Below, one piece after another: positions 34,558-44,274 of a stretch of 58,860 nucleotides of DNA. The translations under genes and the position numbers were made by a program. This stretch comes from a virus. The stretch lies in the IMG/VR virus record IMGVR_UViG_3300042308_001616, positions 1-58,860 of that record; one strand, 5' to 3'. The notes beneath the pieces are model-generated. The model had not been told where the DNA came from. It saw only the letters and a list, made by a program, of their open reading frames with translations, and ran no database searches. The first letter of the stretch is position 1. Each line of letters begins with the position of its first letter.

Positions 34558-35862
34558 TTAGTAACTATCGTAATCACAATTTGGAAAATTGGGATCATTC
34601 ACACATTTCATTATCAATTCCCATTCTTGCACCCAGAGAATAAATTCCAAAGGAGAACCCCAAGGCCAAGGCGGAAAATTAGAACTACGTCCACTTTTTG
34701 AATGTATACTTCCAATTGGTGCGTATATCCCGGCATATAAGAAAGGACTTGTTGCCAATATATTTTCATTAACTGCTTTTAATTTAGCATCAACAGTCAT
34801 TTGTAAATGTGTTGTGAACGGACTTAAAAATCTAAGGTAGAAACCTCTACTCCATTCACCATTTTGTGGATCCCATGCGAAATCTTCACCATCAACCATC
34901 ACAATGTCACCAGCAGATCCAGTAGCACCCAATAAAGATATATTAGATACAGCAGGAAGTCTATTTAAAGAAGTTACACCAGGTAGAACCTCGAAAGGCA
35001 TAGTACCTAATGGATGGTTTGTCAAATCGTTAGCACCATAACCACCAGTTCCTATCATATTGTGAATAGTTGCATTAGGTAAACCCTCTACCGGATTCTG
35101 ACCGTCACCCCAAGCAAACCTGAACCTTTCGTCACTCCATGGATTAGGATTTGTTTCACCTGCATCAAAATCAAGATAAGCTTGTCTCATTGCGACCAAA
35201 TCTTCTTCTGTTAAAGAGTCTTTGAAAACGCCTAAGACCATACCACTCTGTTCACTTAAAGGAGTTCCCAAAGCCAATGCATCCATAGTCTTCAAATAAG
35301 CATCACGGTTTGTACGAAATTCTGTGTTTAAAAATTCCATACTACCTTCACCCGATCCAAGATAATAGTTACAACCTGATGTGTAAGCACAACTAAATGC
35401 CATATCTTCAACTGGTAAATCTACTCTTAAGTAAAGGTGTTTCAATGGTCTTTCAGAATTATAAAAGAAACTCTGTGTAGAACCAACTGGATTTGGATAA
35501 GGAACGTTAAAATCACCATTTGGTGAAGGTGTTACAGTTCGAATCCACTCGAATGCGTTAGAACCATCGGCAGAAGGATCTATTACGAAATTTTGATAAG
35601 TGAAAGGTGTTCTAAACTTTCTAGCATTCCAGTAATTTATTTCCATCGTAAACCTTTGATCTCTCCATTCGCGGTATAAAGTATCATCGTTTGTAGAAGA
35701 TGGAACAGTAAAAGATTCAATGGATGGAGAAACACGTAAATCGTCTAAAAAGTCTAACTCCTTAGTAAGGTAATCGACATATATACCACCGATAAGACCA
35801 GGTGTAACTCTGGATTCACCAGGAACATGTGCCAAAATACCAACTCTTTCATTAATTGCCAT
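34558..35862 (-). CDS. Structural protein, 434 residues, related to the N-terminus of the LRR giant
   Basis: It starts MAINERVGILAHVPGESRV. NRDAYLKTMDALALG near residue 185 and MPFEVLPGVTSLNRLP near residue 295 parallel TRDAYLKTVNDHILA and MPFETYPEVTGYVRG in the protein encoded just downstream, so the two share a domain or are paralogues, one carrying the repeats and one without them. This suggests a base or adaptor that co-assembles with the LRR protein. No enzyme motif seen. It has its own upstream TATATAAA motif and follows a terminator. Confidence 0.82.
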   Translation of the reverse strand: MAINERVGILAHVPGESRVTPGLIGGIYVDYLTKELDFLDDLRVSPSIESFTVPSSTNDDTLYREWRDQRFTMEINYWNARKFRTPFTYQNFVIDPSADGSNAFEWIRTVTPSPNGDFNVPYPNPVGSTQSFFYNSERPLKHLYLRVDLPVEDMAFSCAYTSGCNYYLGSGEGSMEFLNTEFRTNRDAYLKTMDALALGTPLSEQSGMVLGVFKDSLTEEDLVAMRQAYLDFDAGETNPNPWSDERFRFAWGDGQNPVEGLPNATIHNMIGTGGYGANDLTNHPLGTMPFEVLPGVTSLNRLPAVSNISLLGATGSAGDIVMVDGEDFAWDPQNGEWSRGFYLRFLSPFTTHLQMTVDAKLKAVNENILATSPFLYAGIYAPIGSIHSKSGRSSNFPPWPWGSPLEFILWVQEWELIMKCVNDPNFPNCDYDSY

Positions 35863-35876
35863 TTTATTTATTTATT

Positions 35877-35884
35877 TTTATATA
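35877..35884 (-). promoter_or_regulatory. TATATAAA motif upstream of the 434-residue gene
   Basis: Minus strand TTATTATATAAAAATAAATA, 14 bases before the ATG at 35862 and directly after the terminator hairpin of the preceding gene. Confidence 0.45.
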
Positions 35885-35886
35885 AT

Positions 35887-35911
35887 AAAGGGGCGGCAGA
35901 ACCGCCCTTTT
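35887..35911. terminator. Intrinsic terminator after the coiled-coil fibre gene
   Basis: Ten-pair stem (35887-35896 with 35902-35911, GC-rich centre GGGCGG/CCGCCC, one G-U pair), loop CAGAA. On the minus strand it is followed by CTTTATTATA, a modest T-run; the plus-strand T-run is better. It separates the fibre gene from the next minus-strand gene. Confidence 0.78.
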
Positions 35912-35924
35912 ATTTTATTATTTT

Positions 35925-38900
35925 TTAGTATACACCATATGCAACTACTTTCATAGCAGAAGTAGGAGCACTGCTGAATGTTACAGAAGTAACTTTACCA
36001 GATGTAAGAACTGTTGTGTAATCCTCACCTTCTTCCATAAGAAGACCGTTAAGGTATATCATCTCAGATCCAAGTCTTACTGGGGATGTGAGAGAGAACG
36101 AAGTCAATACACCGTTAGGAGTTCCAGAAACTGAAACTTTCTTACAATAGATGTTAGCAAAGTCCGCAGCTAAAGCAGCCTCAGCAGCTAAAGCTCTTGT
36201 CTCCTCAGCATCAACGTCAGCAATTCTTGCAGAAACTTCCGCAGAAATAGCAGCTGAGAAAGTTGCAGATAATGCAGCCTCAGCAGCAAGTGCTCTCGAA
36301 ACCTCAGATGTCAAAGCAGCATCGTTAGAAAGAACGTAAGAAGCAAATGCGGTATCGTTTGTAGTATCAACAGAGTTGATTAAAGAAACGATTTCAGCGA
36401 ATGAATCTTTGTCAGCGTCAGATGCTAATAAGATAGCGTCTATTCTTCCTTTCTCAACATCGATGTTTGATTGAAGAAGTGTATCTGCGTCAATTCTATA
36501 AGAAGTCTCATCAGATAGTTCATTTTGTAATTGAACCTCAGCAGCTTGTGCTCTGAAAGTTTCTGCAGATAATGCAGCAGAGAAAGTTGCTGATAATGTA
36601 GCCTCAGCAGCCAATGCTCTTGAAACCTCAGATGCTAAATCAGATGTTAATACACCCTCAGCAGCGATAGCTCTAGCAGTCTCTGAAGATAATGCAGCAG
36701 AGAAAGTTGCTGATAATGTAGCCTCAGCAGCAATTGCTCTTGAAACCTCAGATGCTAAATCAGATGTTAATACACCCTCAGCCGCAATAGCTCTTGCAGT
36801 CTCTGAATCCAATGCAGATTGTGCAGATTGACCAGCAGCGATTCTATCAGCAATCTCATTGTTAAGTGATGATTGAAGTGTAGAATCACCTGCAATCCTA
36901 GAAGCTTCTTCAGCGGCAAGTGCAGAAGTCAATACTCCTTCAGCAGCAGTTGCTCTTGAAACCTCAGTAGCTAAATCATTTGTAAGAACTAATTCAGCAG
37001 CAGTTGCTCTTGAAACCTCAGAAGATATTGCAGCAGAGAAAGTTGCAGATAATGTAGCTTCAGAAGTTTCTGCTCTTAGAACCTCAGCAGCAAGTGCAGC
37101 ATCGTTAGAAAGAACATAAGAAGCAAATGCAGTATCATTTGTTGTATCAACAGAGTTAATCAATTGAACAATCTCAGCAAATGAATCTTTGTCAGCGTCA
37201 GATGCCAATAAAATTGAATCAATCCTTCCTTTCTCAACATCAATGTTAGATTGAAGAACTCCTTCAGCAGCGATAGCTCTTGTTTCTTCAGAAGAAATAG
37301 CAGCAGAGAAAGTTGCAGATAATGCAGCCTCAGCTAACATAGCTCTTGTTTCTTCAGAAGAAACTGCAGCAATTCTGTCTGCGATTTCAGTTGCTAAATC
37401 TGTGGCAATTGCAGTCTCAGCAGCTTGTGCCCTAGCAGCCTCAATATCGATATTTCCTTGAAGGGTAATATCCTCTGCCATTCTTTCGTTAGCCTCTGTA
37501 TTTATGTTTGTTTGTAATAAAGCTTCGGCTGTAGTAGCACGAGTAACTTCGGCATTAATATTAGATTGAAGAACTGCTTCTGCATCATATGCTCTTGCGA
37601 TTTCTGTACTTAACGCGGCATTTAAGACATTTTCTTGGATAGTAGCTCTAAGTATTTCATCAGCTAAATCATTTGTAAGAACTAATTCGGCAGCAAGTGC
37701 TCTAGCCTCTTCCGCATCAACGTCAGCAATTCTAGCAGCTTCCTCAGCAGAAAGTGCAGAAGAGAAAGTTGCAGATAATGAAGACAATGCAGCGTTGTTA
37801 GAAAGAACGTAAGATGCGAAAGCTTGGTCATTCTCAGTATCAACAGAATTGATTAAAGTAACAATCTCAGCGAAATTATCTTTATCTGCATCAGATGCCA
37901 ATAGGATAGCGTCTATTCTTCCTTTCTCTACATCAATGTTTGATTGAAGAGCTGTATCAGCAGCAATTCTGTATGATGTCTCATCAGAAAGGTCGTTAGA
38001 TAGTTGAACCTCGGCAGCTTGTGCTCTGAAAGTCTCAGCAGCTAAAGCTGTGGAGAAAGTTGCAGATAATGCAGCTTCGGCAGCAAGTGCTCTAGCCTCT
38101 TCGGCATCAACGTCAGCAATTCTAGCAGCTGTTTCGTCAGCTAAGTCTGAAGTCAATGTAGCGATAGCAGAATCAACAGTTGTATCAACATATGATTGTA
38201 AGTCAGCTAAGTCTGAAGATAGTTGTGCGTCTCCTGCAATTCTAGCAACTTCTTCAGCAGATAATGCCGCAGAGAAAGTCGCAGATAAAGCAGCTTCGGA
38301 AGTTTCTGCTCTTAGAACCTCAGCAGCAAGTGCAGCGTTGTTAGAAAGAACGTATGACGCAAATGCTTGGTCATTCTCAGTATCAACTGAATTGATTAAA
38401 GTAACAATCTCCGCGAAATTATCTTTATCCGCATCAGATGCTAATAAAATTGCGTCGATCCTTCCTTTCTCTACATCAATGTTCGATTGAAGAAGTGTTT
38501 CGGCAGTAGTTGCTCTATTTGTTTCTGTAACTAAGTTTGTAGAAATTGCAGTCTCAGCAATCTGTGCTCTCGAAGTCTCACTATCGATATTTCCTTGAAG
38601 GGTAATATCTGCAGCGATTCTTGCAGATTCCTCTGTATTTATGTTTGTTTGTAATACACCCTCAGCAGCAAGTGCTCTAGCCTCTTCGGCATCAACGTCA
38701 GCGATTCTAGCAGCTGTTTCGTCGGCCAAGTCGGAAGTCAATGTAGCGATAGCTGAATCAACTGTAGTGTCTACGTAAGTTTGTAAGTCAGCTAAGTCTG
38801 AAGATAATGCAGCCTCAGCAGCAAGTGCTCTAGCCTCTTCGGCATCAACATCAGCGATTCTAGCAGCTTCCTCAGCAGAAAGTGCAGCAGAGAAAGTTGT

Positions 38901-41900
38901 AGATAATGAAGACAATGCGGCGTTGTTAGAAAGAACGTATGACGCAAATGCTTGGTCATTCTCAGTATCAACTGAATTGATTAAAGTAACAATCTCTGCG
39001 AAATTATCTTTATCCGCATCAGATGCTAATAAAATTGCGTCGATCCTTCCTTTCTCTACATCAATGTTTGATTGAAGAATTGTATCAACGGAAATTCTTG
39101 CAGCTGTTTCGTCAGATAAATCATTAGATAATGTAAGTTCTGCAAAAGTTGCTCTTGTAATTTCATCAGATAATGCGGCAGAGAAAGTTGCAGATAATGC
39201 AGCCTCAGCAGCCAATGCTCTAGCCTCTTCTGCATCAACATCAGCGATTCTAGCAGCTTCCTCAGCATCTAAAAGACCTGTTACATATCCTTTTGTAACC
39301 AATGAAAGGTCAACAAAGTTTTCGTCTAAAGATGGTTCTGAACCAACGTTCACAAGACCACCAAATGTACGAACACCTGAAGCAGGAGCTGAAACGATTT
39401 CCTTCAATGATATATTGTTTTCAGAATCGATTATGATAGAAGATTCGTCAACACCTGGCATTGCCTCCATCTGTGTAACAACTTCTGCGAATGAGTCGAT
39501 TAATGATGAGTTACTATTAGAGATAATATCGTTTATTCTAATATCTAAATCAGCGTCTGCTGCCAATCTAGCTGAAGCCTCTGCATCAATTGCAGCTTGT
39601 AATGCTTCTTCGGCGGCAATCGCTCTCGTCTCTTCTGCGGTAATATCAGCAATCCTTGCACTTTCTTCTAAATTGATAAGATCGGATACATATCCGTTTG
39701 TTACCAATGAAAAGTCTGTAAAGTTTGCATCTAAAGATGGTTCTGAAGAAACGTTTACCAAACCTTCGAATGTACGAACACCAGAAGTAGGTGCGGAAAC
39801 CGTATCTTTCAAAGATATGTTATTTTCAGAATCGATTATGATAGAAGATTCGTCAACACCTGGCATAGACTCCATCTGTGCAACAACTTCTGCGAATGAG
39901 TCAATGATTGGTGCATTAGTATTAGAGATAATATCGTTTATTCTAATATCTAAGTCAGCATCTGCTGCCAATCTAGCTGAAGCCTCTGCATCAATTGCTG
40001 CTTGTAAAGAAGCCTCAGCACTTTGTGCTCTTTGAACCTCAGAATTTAAATCAGCCAAAAGACCAGCGTCTGCTGCAATTCTATCTGCCTCCTCTTGTTC
40101 AATAGCACTTGTTAAGTCTGTACTAACTTTATTATCAACATAATACTTAGTAATCAATGAAAGGTCATTGAAGTTAGGATCTGTTTCAGGTTGTGCATTT
40201 AGTTTCAAATCACCTTCGAATACACGGTATCCAGATGCAGGTGCTGCAACTATGTCTCTAAGTTTGATTGTATTATCTGCATAATTTACGTCAATTGTTT
40301 CACCATCTGTCATTGGAAGGTTATCAAGTTCGTAATGTATAGCAGCATCTGCATCCTCTCTCGCGATTTGTTCAGTAACAAGACCCTCACCTAATATGTT
40401 AGTAAGTCTTAATCTTTCTTGTTCTTCTGCAGCAACTCTTGCGTCATTTGAAAGAACATAAGAAGCGAATGCTTGGTCATTATCAGTATCAACAGAGTTA
40501 ATCAATTGAACAATTTCTGCGAAATTATCTTTATCTGCATCTGAAGCTAATAAAATTGCATCAATTCTTTCTCTTTCAGTATCAATGTTTAATTGTAATT
40601 GTGCTTCTGCGTCCTGTGCTCTCGAAACCTCATCAGATATAGAAGTGTTTATGTTACCTACCTCCTCAGAAAGTCTAGTATCCATAATACCTTTAGTAAT
40701 CAAAGATAAGTCATTGTAAGAAGGAAGTGAATTTGGTTGATTACCAACTTTGATATCACCTTCGAAAGTTCTTACTCCAGAATCTGGTGCAGCAACAACT
40801 TCTTTAAGTCTGATTGTGTTGGCAGCGTAATTAACGTCAATTGTCTCACCATCTGTAAGTGCCAAAGCATCAATCTCTGATTGTAAATAACCTTCTACAG
40901 AACTAGCTCTTTGTGTCTCTACATCAGTGTATTCGTTAGATATTGCAATAGCTTCACCTTTCTTAACATCGATAAGTTCTGTAAGTGCTGCATCAGCCGC
41001 AATTCTTTCGGCCATCTCCTGTGCAACTGCATCAGAAAGATCGTTTGTAACTTTGTTATCAACATAATTCTTAGTAACATATGACAATTCGTTGAAAGTT
41101 CCTCTGTTCTCTGGTTGAGAATCTGCTTTTAAATCTCCCTCAAAAACACGAACTCCAGAATCTGGCATATTCACAAACTCTTTAAGTCTGATTGTGTTGT
41201 CAGTATAGTTAAGTTCTATTGTCTCACCATCTGTCATTGGAAGAATATCGAACTCGTGTTGTAAAGCAGCGTCACCATCTTCTCTAGCGATTTGCTCATC
41301 AATCAATCCTTGTCCTAATAAGTCAGTAAGTCTTAATCTTTCTTGTTCTTCTGTAGCAACTCTTGCGTCATTTGATAGAACATAAGAAGCAAAGGCTTGG
41401 TCATTTGTTGTATCAACAGAGTTAATCAATTGAACAATCTCCGCGAAATTATCTTTATCTGCCTCAGATGCGTCTAAAATTGCATCAATTCTTCCTTTCT
41501 CAACGTCAATGTTAGATTGTAATTGTGCTTCTGCACTTTGTGCTCTCGAAACCTCATCAGATATAGAAGTGTTTATTGTACTTACTTCACTAGATACTCT
41601 TGCATCTAAGATACCCTTAGTAATCAAAGAGCGATCGTTATATGAAGGTAATGTATCTGGTTGTTGACCAACTTTGATATCACCTTCAAAAGTTCTTACT
41701 CCAGAATCTGGTGCAGAAACAACTTCTTTAAGTCTGATTGTGTTAGCAACATAATTAACGTCAATTGTCTCACCATCAGTCAATGCCAAAGCATCAATCT
41801 CTGATTGTAAGTATGCGTCTCCTGCAATTCTAGCAGCACTCTCGTTATTTACCGTCCCTGTGATGTCAGTGTTGATTGCATCGATGTTAGCTTGTAACTG

Positions 41901-43043
41901 ATTATCAGCAGCAATTCTAGCAGCCTCTTCATTGTCAATATCACTAGTCAATGTTGCAATTGCAGAATCAACAGTAGTATTAACATATGTTTGAAGGTTA
42001 TTGAGGTTCGTAGAGATACCATCTGCAACTCCAGTAACATATCCTTTAGTAACAAGTGAAAGGTCTGCGAAGTTTGCATCTAAAGATGGTTCTGAACCAA
42101 CATTTACAAGACCTTCGAAAGTTCTAACACCTTGACTACCAGCAGCAACCGTATCTTTCAAAGATATGTTATTTTCAGAATCAACAACGATAGATGATTC
42201 ATCAACACCTGGCATTGCCTCCATTTGTGCAACAACTTCCGAGAAAGAGTCGATAATTGGAGCATTTGTGTTAGAGATAATATCAACAATTCTACCATCT
42301 AAGTCAGCATCGGCTGAGATTCTAGCAGCAGCTTCTGCGTCGATTGCAGCTTGTAAAGAAGCCTCAGCAGCAAGTGCTCTTGTTTCCTCTGCGTCAATTG
42401 ATGCGTTGATGTCATTTACTGCACTGATAAGACTATTGTCGTTTGCAAGATCGATACCTTCAACGAACTCAACAACCTCTCTGAACTGGTCAAGATTGAT
42501 AGTTGAACCATCTAATATGGCATCAATTCTTCCTTTCTCAACGTCAATGTTAGATTGAAGAACTCCTTCAGCAGCTTGTGCTCTTGTTTCCTCTGCATCA
42601 ACGTCAGCGATTCTAGCAGCTGTTTCGTCAGCCAAGTCGGAAGTCAATGTAGCGATAGCTGAATCAACCGTAGTGTCTACGTAAGTTTGTAAGTCAGCTA
42701 AATCTGAAGACAAAGCAGCCTCAGCAGCAAGTGCTCTTGTTTCCTCTGCGTCAACGTCAGCGATTCTTGCAGCTGTTTCGTCGGCCAAGTCGGAAGTCAA
42801 TGTAGCGATAGCTGAATCAACCGTAGTGTCTACGTAATTCTGTAAATCCGAAAGGTCATTTGAGAGTTGTTGATCAGCCGCAGCTCTGGCAGAAGCTTCA
42901 CCGGCAATCGACATCGTAAGCCCATTTATATCATCGACCAATCCAGGTAAGTCAGATTTGACGATACCGGAAGGACGTACGATAAGGGCGTTGTTAAGTA
43001 TTAGATCCGATTGTAAATCTAATACGATTTTAGTATTTCCCAT
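35925..43043 (-). CDS. Giant coiled-coil tail-fibre protein, 2,372 residues
   Basis: It begins MGNTKIVLDLQSDLILNNA. The chain is Ala/Glu/Ser-rich heptad sequence such as AEEARALAAEAALSATF, typical of long trimeric phage fibres. Seven copies of a globular insert, IDAILLASDADKDNFAEIV then INSVDTENDQAFASYVLSN, alternate with the coil. In the N-terminal half, modules with SENNISLKDTV or ETIDVNYAANTIRLKEVV, then GVRTFEG and LSLVTKGYV, recur about nine times. The last 75 residues (NGVLTSFSLTSPVRLGSEMI, YLNGLLMEEGEDY) match the C-terminus of the protein at 43397-44251. DNA-level direct repeats are long enough to recombine. It is likely the long distal fibre shaft. Confidence 0.9.
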   Translation of the reverse strand: MGNTKIVLDLQSDLILNNALIVRPSGIVKSDLPGLVDDINGLTMSIAGEASARAAADQQLSNDLSDLQNYVDTTVDSAIATLTSDLADETAARIADVDAEETRALAAEAALSSDLADLQTYVDTTVDSAIATLTSDLADETAARIADVDAEETRAQAAEGVLQSNIDVEKGRIDAILDGSTINLDQFREVVEFVEGIDLANDNSLISAVNDINASIDAEETRALAAEASLQAAIDAEAAARISADADLDGRIVDIISNTNAPIIDSFSEVVAQMEAMPGVDESSIVVDSENNISLKDTVAAGSQGVRTFEGLVNVGSEPSLDANFADLSLVTKGYVTGVADGISTNLNNLQTYVNTTVDSAIATLTSDIDNEEAARIAADNQLQANIDAINTDITGTVNNESAARIAGDAYLQSEIDALALTDGETIDVNYVANTIRLKEVVSAPDSGVRTFEGDIKVGQQPDTLPSYNDRSLITKGILDARVSSEVSTINTSISDEVSRAQSAEAQLQSNIDVEKGRIDAILDASEADKDNFAEIVQLINSVDTTNDQAFASYVLSNDARVATEEQERLRLTDLLGQGLIDEQIAREDGDAALQHEFDILPMTDGETIELNYTDNTIRLKEFVNMPDSGVRVFEGDLKADSQPENRGTFNELSYVTKNYVDNKVTNDLSDAVAQEMAERIAADAALTELIDVKKGEAIAISNEYTDVETQRASSVEGYLQSEIDALALTDGETIDVNYAANTIRLKEVVAAPDSGVRTFEGDIKVGNQPNSLPSYNDLSLITKGIMDTRLSEEVGNINTSISDEVSRAQDAEAQLQLNIDTERERIDAILLASDADKDNFAEIVQLINSVDTDNDQAFASYVLSNDARVAAEEQERLRLTNILGEGLVTEQIAREDADAAIHYELDNLPMTDGETIDVNYADNTIKLRDIVAAPASGYRVFEGDLKLNAQPETDPNFNDLSLITKYYVDNKVSTDLTSAIEQEEADRIAADAGLLADLNSEVQRAQSAEASLQAAIDAEASARLAADADLDIRINDIISNTNAPIIDSFAEVVAQMESMPGVDESSIIIDSENNISLKDTVSAPTSGVRTFEGLVNVSSEPSLDANFTDFSLVTNGYVSDLINLEESARIADITAEETRAIAAEEALQAAIDAEASARLAADADLDIRINDIISNSNSSLIDSFAEVVTQMEAMPGVDESSIIIDSENNISLKEIVSAPASGVRTFGGLVNVGSEPSLDENFVDLSLVTKGYVTGLLDAEEAARIADVDAEEARALAAEAALSATFSAALSDEITRATFAELTLSNDLSDETAARISVDTILQSNIDVEKGRIDAILLASDADKDNFAEIVTLINSVDTENDQAFASYVLSNNAALSSLSTTFSAALSAEEAARIADVDAEEARALAAEAALSSDLADLQTYVDTTVDSAIATLTSDLADETAARIADVDAEEARALAAEGVLQTNINTEESARIAADITLQGNIDSETSRAQIAETAISTNLVTETNRATTAETLLQSNIDVEKGRIDAILLASDADKDNFAEIVTLINSVDTENDQAFASYVLSNNAALAAEVLRAETSEAALSATFSAALSAEEVARIAGDAQLSSDLADLQSYVDTTVDSAIATLTSDLADETAARIADVDAEEARALAAEAALSATFSTALAAETFRAQAAEVQLSNDLSDETSYRIAADTALQSNIDVEKGRIDAILLASDADKDNFAEIVTLINSVDTENDQAFASYVLSNNAALSSLSATFSSALSAEEAARIADVDAEEARALAAELVLTNDLADEILRATIQENVLNAALSTEIARAYDAEAVLQSNINAEVTRATTAEALLQTNINTEANERMAEDITLQGNIDIEAARAQAAETAIATDLATEIADRIAAVSSEETRAMLAEAALSATFSAAISSEETRAIAAEGVLQSNIDVEKGRIDSILLASDADKDSFAEIVQLINSVDTTNDTAFASYVLSNDAALAAEVLRAETSEATLSATFSAAISSEVSRATAAELVLTNDLATEVSRATAAEGVLTSALAAEEASRIAGDSTLQSSLNNEIADRIAAGQSAQSALDSETARAIAAEGVLTSDLASEVSRAIAAEATLSATFSAALSSETARAIAAEGVLTSDLASEVSRALAAEATLSATFSAALSAETFRAQAAEVQLQNELSDETSYRIDADTLLQSNIDVEKGRIDAILLASDADKDSFAEIVSLINSVDTTNDTAFASYVLSNDAALTSEVSRALAAEAALSATFSAAISAEVSARIADVDAEETRALAAEAALAADFANIYCKKVSVSGTPNGVLTSFSLTSPVRLGSEMIYLNGLLMEEGEDYTTVLTSGKVTSVTFSSAPTSAMKVVAYGVY
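36571..36810. repeat. Tandem 120-bp direct repeat in the fibre gene
   Basis: 36571-36690 and 36691-36810 are two head-to-tail units differing at about eight positions, each encoding 40 residues of coiled coil. Being in phase, loss or gain of a unit would alter fibre length without a frameshift. Confidence 0.85.
42595..42860. repeat. Two of four copies of a ~115-bp dispersed repeat in the fibre gene
   Basis: The segment encoding the DVDAEETRA, ADETAARIA and TLTSDL stretches occurs near 42595-42710 and 42748-42860, and again near 38101-38220 and 38685-38815 with only scattered changes. The copies are in the same orientation and frame. Confidence 0.8.
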
Positions 43044-43055
43044 TATTTTAGTACC

Positions 43056-43286
43056 CTATTTATTGTTATGCAACAAAGTTTTTAGGTTCTTTATTGCATT
43101 AGTGAAGGCCAACGGTTCACATGTACCGTTTTCCGTTAAATATTCATCTACACGTGCAATTAGTGATAGTGAGCTGTCAAACACAAACTTTGATTTGTTA
43201 CCTTCTTTGATAACCCTGCATTTGAAGCCCTTTACTTTTAAATAGGCTGTTAAATATAAATCTGATGTTACATAAGTATCTGCCAT
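43056..43286 (-). CDS. DUF5659-like small protein
   Basis: 76 residues from ATG at 43286; a longer frame from 43340 lacks support, and the TATATAAA motif at 43305-43312 lies inside that extension. TSDLYLTAYLKVKGFKCR (7-24), KFVFDSSLSL and LAFTNAIKNLKTLL match the pattern of DUF5659, a small domain common in phage and bacterial genomes whose function is unknown. It sits between two fibre-type genes, 12 bases before the giant coiled-coil gene. Confidence 0.78.
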   Translation of the reverse strand: MADTYVTSDLYLTAYLKVKGFKCRVIKEGNKSKFVFDSSLSLIARVDEYLTENGTCEPLAFTNAIKNLKTLLHNNK

Positions 43287-43304
43287 TGTTGGATACCGTT
43301 TTAT

Positions 43305-43312
43305 TTTATATA
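43305..43312 (-). promoter_or_regulatory. TATATAAA motif upstream of the DUF5659-like gene
   Basis: Minus strand TTTATATATAAAATAAAAC, 18 bases before the ATG at 43286. Confidence 0.45.
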
Positions 43313-43396
43313 TAAAGTAAAATAAGTCAGAATCTGCCAAATACTCGATTTTGTTATAATTTCGAACTATTCAGTGAAAAAAAAAATTTAAAAATA

Positions 43397-44251
43397 TTAG
43401 ATTTGTTCTGCACGTAAATAATCCACACAATATGAGCAAATTATTTTCATACCCACACGTGGGGCATAGCTAAAAACTATGTTATTATCAACCATCATAT
43501 AGTCATTGTCTTCACCTTCCATTTGAAGTATACCATTCAAAAAAACATGCTCACTACCAACAACCGGTATTTTTGATATACCAAATGTACGATTGTTTCC
43601 GTCTATTTCTCCAGAAACAACCTCTTTTGAAGTTATCGATGATATAACATTGATTATATGTGATGCAGTCCAAACATCGTTTGATGAAGTACCTTCACCA
43701 ACCGAATAACCAGAAGATATCAATTTATCACCGTCAGATATTAGTAGTTCATTCTGATTGAATCCTGCCTCATTGTTTGTTCCGCCCTTATCCAAAGGAA
43801 CTAAACCAGTAAGTGACACACTGATATTATGTGTGTCCATTTTAGAATTAATATTTGCACTTACAATTGAATCACCGTGTGCCTCTATTCTCTGTACCGA
43901 AGCGGTCAGACCATTTATACCGGATAGATTTTTTGTTGATGATTTTGTAACTACACTCTCGACAAACTGTTCTGTCTCTTGATCGACTAAGACGGGAACC
44001 TTTTGCTTTAGTTGGTCTATGTATGCTTGTAGTTTGACGAGTGCCTCCCTAGAAACGTTTTCATTCTCAAAGTCGAGTACAATATTTTTGTTTCCAGTGA
44101 GAGATACATTCAGGTTCGACATATTTACAAATATCCTGAGTACCGAAAAGGGATTTATGGCGTAGGTAGATATACCCCTACGGTCAAAGACTCTTACAGT
44201 CTTATCCGTCTCCTTAAGCGGTTTCAGAAAATTATCTAAATTATATGCCAT
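43397..44251 (-). CDS. Fibre-associated structural protein with shared N- and C-terminal modules
   Basis: 284 residues. Residues 1-84 (NFLKPLKETDKTVRVFD, INPFSVLRIFVN, VKLQAYIDQLKQ) match the N-terminus of the collagen/P-domain giant at 22196-26539. The last 75 residues (RTFGISKIPVVGSEHVFLNG, LQMEGEDNDY) match the C-terminus of the coiled-coil fibre. The middle (ASVQRIEAHGDSI onward) looks like fibre-type sequence including NEAGFNQNELLISDGDKL. It thus bridges two giant proteins by common attachment modules and may be a connector or short fibre. An AAAGGAG ribosome site lies upstream of its ATG. Confidence 0.82.
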   Translation of the reverse strand: MAYNLDNFLKPLKETDKTVRVFDRRGISTYAINPFSVLRIFVNMSNLNVSLTGNKNIVLDFENENVSREALVKLQAYIDQLKQKVPVLVDQETEQFVESVVTKSSTKNLSGINGLTASVQRIEAHGDSIVSANINSKMDTHNISVSLTGLVPLDKGGTNNEAGFNQNELLISDGDKLISSGYSVGEGTSSNDVWTASHIINVISSITSKEVVSGEIDGNNRTFGISKIPVVGSEHVFLNGILQMEGEDNDYMMVDNNIVFSYAPRVGMKIICSYCVDYLRAEQI

Positions 44252-44274
44252 GTCCTATCTCCACTCCTTTCAAA

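Noticed and set aside
36151-42558. Several plus-strand open frames rich in Ala and Ser opposite the coiled-coil fibre gene
   Set aside because: They are mirror readings of a highly repetitive Ala/Glu-rich gene, have no own start signals and resemble no protein.
35925-43043. Repeats that could be mistaken for a CRISPR array
   Set aside because: Units are in-frame coding repeats of about 115-180 bases with no constant-length spacers.
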